From RGIG9115 sp045644665 (GTDB lineage: Bacteria; Bacillota; Clostridia; UBA1381), in NCBI GenBank assembly GCA_045644665.1, contig JAZRHH010000023.1, forward strand, positions 15,831 to 79,830: a stretch of 64,000 nucleotides of DNA, given 5' to 3'. The notes beneath the pieces were generated by a model. It saw only the letters and a list, made by a program, of their open reading frames with translations, ran no database searches and was not told where the DNA came from. Made by a program: the position numbers and the translations under genes. Shown one piece after another: positions 36,946-45,427 of this stretch; position 1 is the stretch's first letter; each line of letters opens with the position of its first letter.

Positions 36946-37857
36946 ATGACAAAGAAAGAGTATTTAAGTCACGAGTACAGTTTGTTTATGGAGGGTTATG
37001 TAGGACATACTGTAGAATTTTATACAAACCCATCCATTGCAATGATGGACCCATTTAAGATTGCAGATAATCTTTATTATGTGGGCGACAAAAAGGTGTG
37101 TATACACCTTGTTGACACAGGCGACGGACTGATCCTTATAGATTCAGGTTACTTTGGTGCAGCACATCTTCTTGTGGACAATATCTGGAGAGCAGGATTT
37201 GACCCAAGGGATATTAAACTAATAATTCACACTCACGGCCATACAGACCACTATGGTGCATCAGACGAATTCCGCAGAATGTACGGCTGTAAGCTTGCCA
37301 TAAGCCGCGTAGATGAAGAAGTTTTAAGACCTCTAAGAGAAGAAGGCAGAGCAATGCACGGCTTCTTCCCTCTTTCAAAAGTACCTGAATTTGATATGCT
37401 TATCGAAGACGGGGATGTTATTGAAATGGGCAACACAAAAATCCGCTGCGTTCTCACACCGGGACACACACCGGGCGTTATAACCCTTTTCTTTGACACT
37501 ACATATGAAGGTAAAACATATCCGGTAGGCTTATATGGCGGTGCAGGAATAAACGCACTTACACTTAAGTATATTTATTCTGATAAAAATTACACAAGCT
37601 ACATAGGCTGTGACCGTGATATGCTAAAATCCATTGAAAAGATCTGGGATGAGCCTGTAGTGATTCATTTAGGTAACCATCCGGGCAACAATAAGACTCT
37701 TGAAAAACGCGAGAAAATGATTAAAGAGGGCGGCAATCCGTTTGTTGACCCTGAAAGCTGGCATAATTTCCTTGGTGGCCTTAGAGATAAAACAAAGTGG
37801 ATAATCGAGGAAAATGATAAGTTAGAAAGCAAACTGGATGATATTTGCGATAAATAA
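36946..37857 (+). CDS. MBL-fold metallohydrolase
   Basis: A 303-residue metallo-beta-lactamase-fold protein with the metal-binding motif HTHGHTDHYGA near residues 96-106 and the second-site histidine in LTPGHTPGV. The class includes lactonases and subclass B3-like enzymes; the natural substrate cannot be read from sequence. No signal peptide, so cytoplasmic. I start at the ATG at 36946 behind AAGAGGTG, not at the upstream ATG inside the transporter gene. Downstream lies a strong terminator. Confidence 0.87.
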   Translation: MTKKEYLSHEYSLFMEGYVGHTVEFYTNPSIAMMDPFKIADNLYYVGDKKVCIHLVDTGDGLILIDSGYFGAAHLLVDNIWRAGFDPRDIKLIIHTHGHTDHYGASDEFRRMYGCKLAISRVDEEVLRPLREEGRAMHGFFPLSKVPEFDMLIEDGDVIEMGNTKIRCVLTPGHTPGVITLFFDTTYEGKTYPVGLYGGAGINALTLKYIYSDKNYTSYIGCDRDMLKSIEKIWDEPVVIHLGNHPGNNKTLEKREKMIKEGGNPFVDPESWHNFLGGLRDKTKWIIEENDKLESKLDDICDK

Positions 37858-37860
37858 TAC

Positions 37861-37893
37861 AAAAAACGAGGTGTATAAAACACCTCGTTTTTT
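37861..37893. terminator. Bidirectional terminator
   Basis: A 14-bp stem (AAAAAACGAGGTGT and its complement) around ATAAA, with A and T runs on either side, between the convergent MBL and CNNM genes. Confidence 0.92.
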
Positions 37894-37913
37894 ATTTATT
37901 TTTAACTCGTTTA

Positions 37914-39242
37914 TTATTCAGACTCTTCCTCATCAGTTTCCCCTGCCTGCTCTTTTACATCTACTCTGATTTCATGAGTCATAAGTTCATCGGACTTTGT
38001 TACTGTGATTGTGATATTTTCATAATCAATAGTATATCCGTCCTCAGGTATATTTTCACTCTTTTCTATGAGCCAACCGTTAACTGTTGTTGCCTCTGAT
38101 ATTTCATCAGGTTCAAGCTCAAAGAACTCAAAAAAGTCTTCTGTAGATGTTGTGCAAAGCACCTTGTAGGAATTTTCACCTATTTTACTGATGTTATCAA
38201 TTTCTTCATCGCTTTCGTCCCATATCTCGCCCACAAGCTCTTCGATAATATCCTCCATGGTAACTATTCCTGACGGGATGCCATATTCGCTTACAACCAC
38301 AACTATGTGGTTATGCTCCGTTTGCATTTCCTTAAATAGCAAATCAAGGTGGATTGTCTCAGGAACATATGTAGGCTCAAACATTGCATCACTAAGCTTA
38401 AACCCGGGACGCTTGTGTTTAAGAAGGTAATCTCTTGAATGAAGAATACCTACTATTTCGTCCACAGTATCAGAGTAAACAGGAATTCTTGTATACCCCT
38501 CTGTTTCTATGGTGTTTAAAATTTCTTCTTCTGTTGCATCTTCGGCAATAAAGGAAATTTTCTTTCTGTGAGTCATAACGTCTGCAGCTGTTAATCTATC
38601 GAGCTTGAATACATTTTTGATATATTCTATCTCGTCATCATCAAGGCTGCCCTCGTCTGCACCTGCATCGAGCATTATAACAATATCCTCTTCTGAAACT
38701 GGATCCTCTTTTTCGTTTGGATTAATTCCGAAGAGCCTTAATACACCATTGGTTGAAACTGTCAAAAGCCAGATTATAGGCCTAAGTATCACTGCAATTG
38801 CTGAAATAAAGCCACACACATATTCTGCAAGCTTTTCCTTATATTTCATTGCAACACGTTTTGGAACAAGCTCTCCCAAAACAAGTGTAAAGAACGACAA
38901 AATAAGAGTGATGATAATAACTGACGCTGTATTTACAACGTTTATATACGAGCTTGGTATATTCAGCACATTAATCAATACTCCGGACAGGCGCTCGGCA
39001 AAGTTATCTGCCGCAAAAGCTGAACCCAGGAAACCTGCAAGGGTGATGCCTATTTGTATAGTAGATAAGAACTTTGTTGGCTCTTCTATCATACGAAGCA
39101 TTTTAGCAGCCTTTTTATCGCCGTCTTCTGCTTTTGATTTTACCTTTTTCTCATTAAGTGATATAACTGCTATTTCTGTTGCAGCAAAAAAAGCATTAAG
39201 CAAAATCAAAATAAACTGTAATAATAATTGTTTAACTAACAT
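37914..39242 (-). CDS. CNNM/CBS-domain membrane protein (HlyC/CorC family)
   Basis: A 442-residue protein with an N-terminal CNNM transmembrane domain (about 1-190, motif NAFFAATEIAVISLNEKKV), a tandem CBS pair (about 205-330, MTHRKKISFI and TRIPVYSD) and a C-terminal CorC_HlyC domain (about 345-430). Such proteins act in Mg2+ export or sensing; the name hemolysin is historical. ATG start after GGAGG. It follows recR on the same strand after about 200 bases that may hold a tiny ORF. Confidence 0.9.
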   Translation of the reverse strand: MLVKQLLLQFILILLNAFFAATEIAVISLNEKKVKSKAEDGDKKAAKMLRMIEEPTKFLSTIQIGITLAGFLGSAFAADNFAERLSGVLINVLNIPSSYINVVNTASVIIITLILSFFTLVLGELVPKRVAMKYKEKLAEYVCGFISAIAVILRPIIWLLTVSTNGVLRLFGINPNEKEDPVSEEDIVIMLDAGADEGSLDDDEIEYIKNVFKLDRLTAADVMTHRKKISFIAEDATEEEILNTIETEGYTRIPVYSDTVDEIVGILHSRDYLLKHKRPGFKLSDAMFEPTYVPETIHLDLLFKEMQTEHNHIVVVVSEYGIPSGIVTMEDIIEELVGEIWDESDEEIDNISKIGENSYKVLCTTSTEDFFEFFELEPDEISEATTVNGWLIEKSENIPEDGYTIDYENITITVTKSDELMTHEIRVDVKEQAGETDEEESE

Positions 39243-39292
39243 ATATCCTCCAAATTAAATATAAAATTTCTTTCTTTTAAAATCTTACATTT

Positions 39293-39382
39293 TCAGCAAC
39301 GCATACCATAGTGGTATCTGCGTCTGTTTAATGAGTGCAAATACATGTCAGTTGTATACCTACTTCGAGGTAACGGGTCCAC
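39293..39382 (-). CDS. Possible 29-residue small protein after recR
   Basis: A tiny frame in the spacer between recR and the CNNM gene. A GTG start lies nine bases after AAGGAG and the product would be a basic, Arg/Tyr-rich peptide (ending RRRYHYGMRC). An ATG three codons earlier touches the ribosome site. In many Firmicutes this position holds yaaL and bofA, but this peptide does not look like either. Only the ribosome site and sequence composition support it. Confidence 0.35.
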   Translation of the reverse strand: MDPLPRSRYTTDMYLHSLNRRRYHYGMRC

Positions 39383-39441
39383 CAAAACCATCTCCTTCTC
39401 TTTTAATTTATATGTTAAACTGTGTAACAGCAAAACACGCT

Positions 39442-40044
39442 TTATAATATTTGTTGTCTGCCTTCAAGGGCTTTTATGAGGGTTATTTTATCTGCATATT
39501 CAAGTCCGCTTCCAACAGGAACGCCGTGGGCTATTCTTGTAACCTTTATACCCATAGGGGCAATAAGCCTTGAAATATAAACTGCCGTTGCTGTACCGTT
39601 AACGGTAGGGTTTGTTGCCATTATAACCTCTTTTACCGAAGCGTCTGAAAGGCGTGTTATCAGCTCACTTATTTTAATATCCTCCGGCGATATCCCGTCC
39701 GCAGGTGAAAGAGCTCCGTGGAGCACATGATACAGGCCGTTATACTCGTTTGTGCCCTCAATGGCTTTTACATCCTCAGGGCTTTCAACCACGCATATAA
39801 CAGACCTGTCCCTTTTATCCGAGGCACATATTTTGCATGGCACCTCTGCTGTCAGGTTTTGACAAACAGGACAGAATATTATATTTTTCTTTGCTTTTCT
39901 TATAGTATCGGTCATAGACTCAACAGCTTCGTCAGACATTCGCTCCAGAATGTGAAAGGCAATCCTCTCAGCACTCTTTGGGCCAATGCCGGGAAGCTGT
40001 TCAAACTGCTCTATAAGTTTTTCAACAGACAAATCCTCTGCCAA
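39442..40044 (-). CDS. recR: Recombination protein RecR
   Basis: A 200-residue RecR of normal length, acting with RecF/RecO to load RecA at gaps. The N-terminal helix-hairpin-helix (GIGPKSAERIAFHIL), the C4 zinc finger (CPVCQNL and CKIC) and the Toprim domain are all visible. TTG start behind AAGGAAGG. It is the last gene of the conserved dnaX-ybaB-recR string. Confidence 0.96.
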   Translation of the reverse strand: MAEDLSVEKLIEQFEQLPGIGPKSAERIAFHILERMSDEAVESMTDTIRKAKKNIIFCPVCQNLTAEVPCKICASDKRDRSVICVVESPEDVKAIEGTNEYNGLYHVLHGALSPADGISPEDIKISELITRLSDASVKEVIMATNPTVNGTATAVYISRLIAPMGIKVTRIAHGVPVGSGLEYADKITLIKALEGRQQIL

Positions 40045-40062
40045 TTTTAAGTTCCTTCCTTT

Positions 40063-40416
40063 TTAAAACAATCCAGGAATGTTAAGACTGCCTGTAATTG
40101 CGCCCATTCCCTCTGTCATCATATCATCTGCTTTTTTAAGAGCCTCATTTGCCGCAACCATTACAAGATCCTGCAAAGTTTCTACATCATCAGGGTCTAT
40201 TACTTCAGGGCTTATCTCTATTGACATAAGCTCTTTCTTTCCATTTGCAACAACCTTTACTGCGCCGCCGCCTGCAGATGCTTCAACTGTTTTTTCCTCA
40301 ATTTCTGCCTGGATTTTTTCCATTTCTTCCTGCATTTTTTGAGCTTGCTTTACTACATTGCTTACATTTTTATTTTGATTCATGCCTGCACCGGCAAATC
40401 CTTTATATTTTCCCAT
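40063..40416 (-). CDS. ybaB: YbaB/EbfC family nucleoid-associated protein
   Basis: A 117-residue DNA-binding protein. The N-terminal helix (NVVKQAQKMQEEMEKIQAEI) and the core (VEASAGGGAVKVVANGKKEL) are characteristic. The start is the ATG at 40416 behind GGAGG; a longer frame places this ribosome site within coding sequence. It lies 22 bases after dnaX and 19 before recR, the standard arrangement. Confidence 0.94.
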   Translation of the reverse strand: MGKYKGFAGAGMNQNKNVSNVVKQAQKMQEEMEKIQAEIEEKTVEASAGGGAVKVVANGKKELMSIEISPEVIDPDDVETLQDLVMVAANEALKKADDMMTEGMGAITGSLNIPGLF

Positions 40417-40437
40417 GGTAACCTCCAAAAATTTAAA

Positions 40438-42198
40438 TTATTCTTCATCTATCTCGCCGTTTTCAAGAAATTCTTCCCGTTCATCCTCGTCAAAGGAAGA
40501 TTGTGAAAAATCATCTGCCTCCGGCTGATAGTTTAAAAATTCTCTATCATCTACTGCGTCTATAAAATCGCCCATCTTTTCAATTACATTTCCAAGAGGG
40601 TCAGCATTTTTTTCTTCATGTACCTCCGGCTGTGCGTCCGTTAATGACCAGAAATCAACCATATAATCCTCCAGCTCATCCTTAAATGCAACCTTTACAT
40701 CAAGGTCAACTCCGCAGGCTTTCCTTACAAGCTGAACAATCAGATTTATTTTAGAAAGTGCAATATTATATGCTCCCTTTTCTTTTGTACGGTCATATAA
40801 AAGTATTATTCCCTCATCATCTATGGTTATTTCTGCTCCAACAAGAGCTGTTGCAAGAAACGGATTACGCTTTATTACGGCAGAAACCGTCTTGTCCCAC
40901 TTTTTTGCCACCATAACAATGGGGTTTGAAGCCGTAAGCTTTTCTTTTGGAATAGGAGTGTACAGTCTTCCGGATGGCTTTTTCTTTTCCGGTTTTGCCT
41001 CCGGTTCCGGCTTTTCTGCTGTAGTGTCTACAGGAGCAACCGTTATTCCCTCTTTAAGCTTTTCTTCCATGTCACTTAGCCTTGCTGCAAGTGCCTCTTG
41101 TGACATATCAAGCTCCGGTCTGCACATTTTCATAAAAGCTGTTTCATATACAACTCTTGGTGACTTTATCCATTTAGCATCGCTTTTTGCTTTTGAGAGG
41201 CTCTCTACTATGTAAGAAAGCTTTTCATATGTTATACTCCGTGCATCACTTTTAAACCTTACAATTTCCTCATCACTGTAATCTAAAAGGTCTTCCGGAC
41301 TTTCAGACACCTTACAAACAATAAGATTTCTGAAATGGGAAATAAGGGAGTCAACAAAAACATTAAGGTCCTGTCCCATATCTGAAACTCTGCCAAGAAC
41401 TGAGAATATATCCCCCAGGCTTCTGTCACATATTGCATGTGCCATATCAAATTGTATATCAATGGGCACCATTCCGAGAGTGTCCGTTATATTATCATAG
41501 GTAATGTCATTTCCGGAGGCAGAAACAACTCTTTCCAGAACGCTTATTGCATCACGCATTGACCCGTCACCGAGCCTTGCAATTAGTGCATATGCCTCCT
41601 CTGTTATGTTAAATCCCTCGCCATAGGCTATTTCCTTTGTGCGAAGTATAATATCTGATGGTTTTATACGTCTGAAATCATATCTTTGACATCTTGACAA
41701 AATTGTTTGAGGCACCTGATGCGGCTCTGTTGTTGCAAGAATAAATATAACATGTTCAGGCGGCTCCTCAAGAGTTTTTAAAAGGGCATTAAAGGCGCTG
41801 GTACTTAGCATATGCACCTCATCTATTATATACACCCTGTACTTTGCAGAGGCGGTCACATACTTTGTATCGTCTCTAAGCTCACGAATACTGTCTACAC
41901 CATTATTTGATGCAGCGTCTATTTCCACCACATCCATTATACTGCCGTCTAAAATACCCCTGCAAATTTCACATTCATTACAAGGGCTGCCATTTTTGCT
42001 ATTTAAACAATTAACAGCACGCGCAAAAATTTTGGCAGCTGTGGTTTTTCCTGTACCCCGAGTCCCACAGAAAAGATATGCATGGCCCACTCTGCCATCG
42101 GTTATTTGGTTTTTTAAGGTTTCTGTTATGTGGCCTTGTCCTACAACATCCTCAAAAACCATAGGACGCCACTTCCTGTATATAGCCTTATATGCCAT
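40438..42198 (-). CDS. dnaX: DNA polymerase III subunits gamma/tau
   Basis: A 586-residue clamp-loader ATPase. Walker A GTRGTGKTTAAK near residues 45-56, the zinc module (CNECEIC), DEVHML and the sensor SRCQRYDFRR are intact; the C-terminal tau-like region continues to an acidic tail. I saw no clear slippery A-run for a gamma-type frameshift. It opens the dnaX-ybaB-recR operon and lies directly downstream of the SRP RNA gene, as scr-dnaX in Bacillus subtilis. Confidence 0.96.
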   Translation of the reverse strand: MAYKAIYRKWRPMVFEDVVGQGHITETLKNQITDGRVGHAYLFCGTRGTGKTTAAKIFARAVNCLNSKNGSPCNECEICRGILDGSIMDVVEIDAASNNGVDSIRELRDDTKYVTASAKYRVYIIDEVHMLSTSAFNALLKTLEEPPEHVIFILATTEPHQVPQTILSRCQRYDFRRIKPSDIILRTKEIAYGEGFNITEEAYALIARLGDGSMRDAISVLERVVSASGNDITYDNITDTLGMVPIDIQFDMAHAICDRSLGDIFSVLGRVSDMGQDLNVFVDSLISHFRNLIVCKVSESPEDLLDYSDEEIVRFKSDARSITYEKLSYIVESLSKAKSDAKWIKSPRVVYETAFMKMCRPELDMSQEALAARLSDMEEKLKEGITVAPVDTTAEKPEPEAKPEKKKPSGRLYTPIPKEKLTASNPIVMVAKKWDKTVSAVIKRNPFLATALVGAEITIDDEGIILLYDRTKEKGAYNIALSKINLIVQLVRKACGVDLDVKVAFKDELEDYMVDFWSLTDAQPEVHEEKNADPLGNVIEKMGDFIDAVDDREFLNYQPEADDFSQSSFDEDEREEFLENGEIDEE

Positions 42199-42281
42199 AT
42201 CCTTTCTCCTAAATAAAAAACACCCGCAAAGGCACGTTTATCGTATCCAACTACCCATGAGTGTCGCTAAATTTAAAATAA

Positions 42282-42403
42282 GGCTCAGACCGAGTTGACT
42301 GTAACACATCAAAAAATCCGCTTATTGCTGCTTGGTTCCCCATCTGACAAGGTTCACGGCATTCAATCGCACAGGCTCGGTCATCATCGCCAAAATTTCA
42401 CTA
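42282..42403 (-). ncRNA. ffs: Signal recognition particle RNA (small type)
   Basis: The - strand carries the universal SRP domain IV core: GTGAACCTTGTCAG, a GGAA tetraloop, then AAGCAGCAATAAGC. Outer helices pair GACCGAG with CTCGGTC, and a terminal GGC with GCC. A good promoter lies seven bases upstream of the deduced 5' end and a T-rich run follows at about 42281-42271. Ends are approximate. Position upstream of dnaX is conserved in Firmicutes. Confidence 0.93.
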
Positions 42404-42409
42404 CTATAT

Positions 42410-42438
42410 ATTATACTATATTACTCTATATTTTGCAA
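42410..42438 (-). promoter_or_regulatory. SRP RNA promoter
   Basis: On the - strand TTGCAA (42438-42433), a 17-base spacer, and TATAAT (42415-42410), placing the transcription start near 42403. Confidence 0.85.
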
Positions 42439-42454
42439 GTGTTTTTTTAAATTT

Positions 42455-43126
42455 TTATACAATATACAAAAGAATATAAAACATTTGCAAAATGCTGCCT
42501 GCAAGGGTCAGAACATGAAATACACTATGCATATATCTTTTCTTTTTAAATGCATAATAAAACACTGCTCCTACTGTGTAGCACACGCCACCTGTAGCAA
42601 GGAGTATCATGCCGCCTTTTGAGGCAAGGTATGCTGCTGCATCCCAGGCAAGAACTATTGTCCAGCCCATAACGAGATAGCAAACGGCAGAGAACTTTGA
42701 ATATGCCTTAATATCTATAGAATTAAAAACAATACCAACAATTGCCGCCGCCCATACAATACCAAATATTGTCCAGCCAAGAGCCGCATTATATTCACGA
42801 AGTGTGCAAAGGACAATTGGAGTATAAGAGCCGGCTATAAGAAAAAATATTGCACAGTGGTCGATTATCTGAAATACCTTTTTTGCAAGATTTGGTCTTA
42901 GTCCATGATATATACTGGAGTTTGTATATAAAATTATAAGAGATGCACCGTATATTGCTCCTCCTACTACTCCATAAGTGTTTTTGTGAATTGCAGCAAA
43001 AACAACACACAAAACCAGAGCTACTATTCCAACAGCTACTCCTGCAATGTGTGATACCATATTAAAAATTTCTTCTCCCTTGGTGTAGCTCGGAAGCACT
43101 CTGTCTGCCAATTTCTGTCTTGCCAT
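42455..43126 (-). CDS. Hemolysin III family (PAQR-like) membrane protein
   Basis: A 223-residue protein with seven predicted membrane helices and the HlyIII signatures EEIFNMVSHIAG near the N terminus, YTNSSIYHGL, and HSVFHVL near the C terminus; the conserved His/Ser/Asp residues suggest a metal-dependent hydrolase fold as in adiponectin receptors. Start at the ATG behind AGGAGGTG. Function in bacteria is uncertain despite the hemolysin name. Confidence 0.9.
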   Translation of the reverse strand: MARQKLADRVLPSYTKGEEIFNMVSHIAGVAVGIVALVLCVVFAAIHKNTYGVVGGAIYGASLIILYTNSSIYHGLRPNLAKKVFQIIDHCAIFFLIAGSYTPIVLCTLREYNAALGWTIFGIVWAAAIVGIVFNSIDIKAYSKFSAVCYLVMGWTIVLAWDAAAYLASKGGMILLATGGVCYTVGAVFYYAFKKKRYMHSVFHVLTLAGSILQMFYILLYIV

Positions 43127-43209
43127 ATACTATGACACCTCCTGTGGTTTTCTTTTACCATATTACATGGTATATTATACCACATTAAAGAAGCTAAATC
43201 AAGTGATTT

Positions 43210-44436
43210 TTAAAAACAAAAATAGTTTTTTGCATTCTTGTAGCAAATACCCTCTGTTATCTCTTTTAATGCGTCATAATCCTCCGGATATTCCCCATTT
43301 TCCACCCATTTACCCAGCATTGAACACAAAATTCTTCTGAAATATTCATGGCGTGTATAGGATACAAAGCTCCTGGAGTCAGTAAGCATGCCTATAAACT
43401 TTCCAAGCATCCCAAGGTTAGCAAGAGCTTTCATTTGACTTTCCATACCGTCACGGTTATCACTAAACCACCAACCTGAACCAAATTGAATTTTTGAAGA
43501 AACAGGTGCTTTTTGAAAGTTACCAATCATTGTTCCAATTACATAATTATCCTTTGGATTTAAAGTGTAAAGGATAGTTTTTGGAAGTAAATCCTCTTTT
43601 TCAAGGCTGTCAAGGATAAATGATAGCTTTTCTGCTACAGGAAAATCGTTTATGGAATCAAATCCTGCATCAGCACCAAGTTTTTCATACATTCTTGTAT
43701 TATTATTCCTAAGAGCACCAATGTGAAGTTGCATTACCCAGCCACGCTTTGCATATTCTCTGCCAAGAAAAATAATTTTTTCTGCCACATCTCCTGTCAT
43801 TTCATCTATAGAATGGTCGGACAGCCTGCATCCGTTTTCATGGAAATAATCCATTCTATTTGTTATTTCACTTTTTATATCTTCCTTTAAATCAGGACGG
43901 AATGTGGGCAAAACCTTTGTTTCAAAGTCTTTTAGAGCCTTGTGGTATTTAAGATCGTCATAAGGATTGTCTGTGGTGCAGATAACCTCCACATTTGACA
44001 TTTTTATCAGGGCTTTTGCAGAAAAGTTGCCGCCCTTAATTCTTTCATTGCATATGTCCCATATCTTTTCTGCATTTTCCTCATTCAGAGGCATATCCAC
44101 ATCAAAATATCTCTTAAGTTCAAGCGCTGTCCAATGATAGAGAGGATTGCCAATCAGCATTGGCATGATTTTTGCAAAAGCTTTCCATTTTAAGAAGTCA
44201 TCTGCCGAGCCTGTTATATACTCCTCATCAATTCCGGCGCTTCGCATCTGACGCCATTTATAGTGGTCACCGCTAAGGAATACATCATAGGGGTTTTTAA
44301 ATTTATAGTCGTTTGCAATCATTTCAGGAGACAGGTGACAATGATAGTCAATAATGGGCAAATCCTTTGCAAATTCTCTATAGAGTGTATTTGCCACATC
44401 GTTTTTTAGCATAAAGCTGTCATTAATCATTCCCAT
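43210..44436 (-). CDS. uxaC: Uronate isomerase (compact form)
   Basis: A 408-residue uronate isomerase, converting D-glucuronate to D-fructuronate (and galacturonate to tagaturonate) in the cytoplasm. Metal-site DYHCHL near residue 30, the KWR motif, HIGALRNNN and MLTDSRSF are present. It is some 60 residues shorter than typical UxaC: two segments between the TTDNP region and EYAKRGW are missing. Start chosen at the ATG behind GGGGTG; the longer frame overlaps uxuB. It is the last gene of uxuA-uxuB-uxaC. Confidence 0.92.
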   Translation of the reverse strand: MGMINDSFMLKNDVANTLYREFAKDLPIIDYHCHLSPEMIANDYKFKNPYDVFLSGDHYKWRQMRSAGIDEEYITGSADDFLKWKAFAKIMPMLIGNPLYHWTALELKRYFDVDMPLNEENAEKIWDICNERIKGGNFSAKALIKMSNVEVICTTDNPYDDLKYHKALKDFETKVLPTFRPDLKEDIKSEITNRMDYFHENGCRLSDHSIDEMTGDVAEKIIFLGREYAKRGWVMQLHIGALRNNNTRMYEKLGADAGFDSINDFPVAEKLSFILDSLEKEDLLPKTILYTLNPKDNYVIGTMIGNFQKAPVSSKIQFGSGWWFSDNRDGMESQMKALANLGMLGKFIGMLTDSRSFVSYTRHEYFRRILCSMLGKWVENGEYPEDYDALKEITEGICYKNAKNYFCF

Positions 44437-44437
44437 T

Positions 44438-45289
44438 TTACACCCCGCTGTACGCTGAAAATCCACCGTCTACGGGAAGGACAATACCATTTATAAAACT
44501 TGAAGCCTCATATGAAACAAGAAATAAAAGAGCACCTACAAGCTCCTCGGGAGTACCAAAACGGTTCATTGGTGTCTGGCACAAAATCTTTTTAGAACGG
44601 TCTGTATATGTCCCGTCCTCGTTTGTGAGAAGTGCTTTATTTTGATGTGTAAGGAAAAATCCCGGTGCAATTGCATTTACCCTTATATTTGTTTTTGAAA
44701 AGTGTACAGCGAGCCACTGGGTAAAATTTGATACTGCCGCCTTTGCACCGCTGTACGCCGGAATTCTTGTAAGAGGTGTATAGGCGTTCATAGAAGAAAT
44801 ATTTATTATACATGCTTCATCTTTTAACATCAAATCCTTTGCAAAAACCTGAGTAGGAATGAGAGTCCCCAAAAAGTTAAGATTAAACACAAACTCCACT
44901 CCATCAGAGTCAAGGTCGAAAAAGGTTTTCACATCATCTTTTGCCAAATCCTCCGGGCAAAGATAGTCCTTTGTTGTAGTTGCCTTTGGGTTATTGCCTC
45001 CGGCACCGTTAATAAGCACATCACAAGTGCCAAGCTCTTTTAAAATTTCGGTATGAACCTTTTTAAGAGAGTCCATGTCAAGCACATCTGCACCGTATCC
45101 TATTGCAACTCCGCCTTTTTCTTTTATTTCTGCTGCCACTTTTTCTGCGCTTTCGCCATTTAAGTCAAGAATTGCAACCTTTGCTCCGCACTCTGCAACG
45201 GCTTTTGCCATTGTGCTGCATATTATACCTCCCCCACCTGTTATTACTACTACCTTGTTTTTAAGATTTGGATATATCATATTTTTCAT
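44438..45289 (-). CDS. uxuB: SDR-family D-mannonate oxidoreductase (fructuronate reductase)
   Basis: A 283-residue short-chain dehydrogenase. The cofactor loop TGGGGIICS near residues 17-25, NGAGG, and the catalytic Ser-Tyr-Lys set (ISSMN, YSGAK) are intact. In Firmicutes SDR enzymes of this type replace the E. coli-type UxuB and reduce fructuronate to mannonate with NADH. Placement between uxuA and uxaC, almost touching the uxaC start, supports this role rather than a general SDR. Confidence 0.88.
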   Translation of the reverse strand: MKNMIYPNLKNKVVVITGGGGIICSTMAKAVAECGAKVAILDLNGESAEKVAAEIKEKGGVAIGYGADVLDMDSLKKVHTEILKELGTCDVLINGAGGNNPKATTTKDYLCPEDLAKDDVKTFFDLDSDGVEFVFNLNFLGTLIPTQVFAKDLMLKDEACIINISSMNAYTPLTRIPAYSGAKAAVSNFTQWLAVHFSKTNIRVNAIAPGFFLTHQNKALLTNEDGTYTDRSKKILCQTPMNRFGTPEELVGALLFLVSYEASSFINGIVLPVDGGFSAYSGV

Positions 45290-45341
45290 TTTTATTCCTA
45301 TTCCTTTCTATATTAAAATACGCAAAATTATAGGCTAAAAG

Positions 45342-45427
45342 AAAATTGTTCACAGTGCTGCTTTGCCGCGAGCGGTGCCGTACATAGAGTACTGCCCCGA
45401 GCAAAAAGTAGTGCTGTGGGCAATTTT
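45342..45427 (+). repeat. Hairpin element in the uxuA-uxuB spacer
   Basis: A long imperfect inverted repeat: arm 45342-45364 pairs with arm 45405-45427 over 23 consecutive positions when U-G pairs are allowed on the + strand. The interior holds two smaller hairpins (CCGCGAGCGG and GTACATAGAGTAC). It is richer in G+C than the surroundings and overlaps the uxuA stop. Because the wobble pairs favour + strand RNA, it may be a mobile hairpin element (REP/MITE-like) or an antisense structure rather than an operon attenuator. Confidence 0.55.

Noticed and set aside
40900..41100. Programmed frameshift in dnaX
   Set aside because: The Lys-rich region has A-runs interrupted by G, without a clear slippery heptamer followed by a stem.
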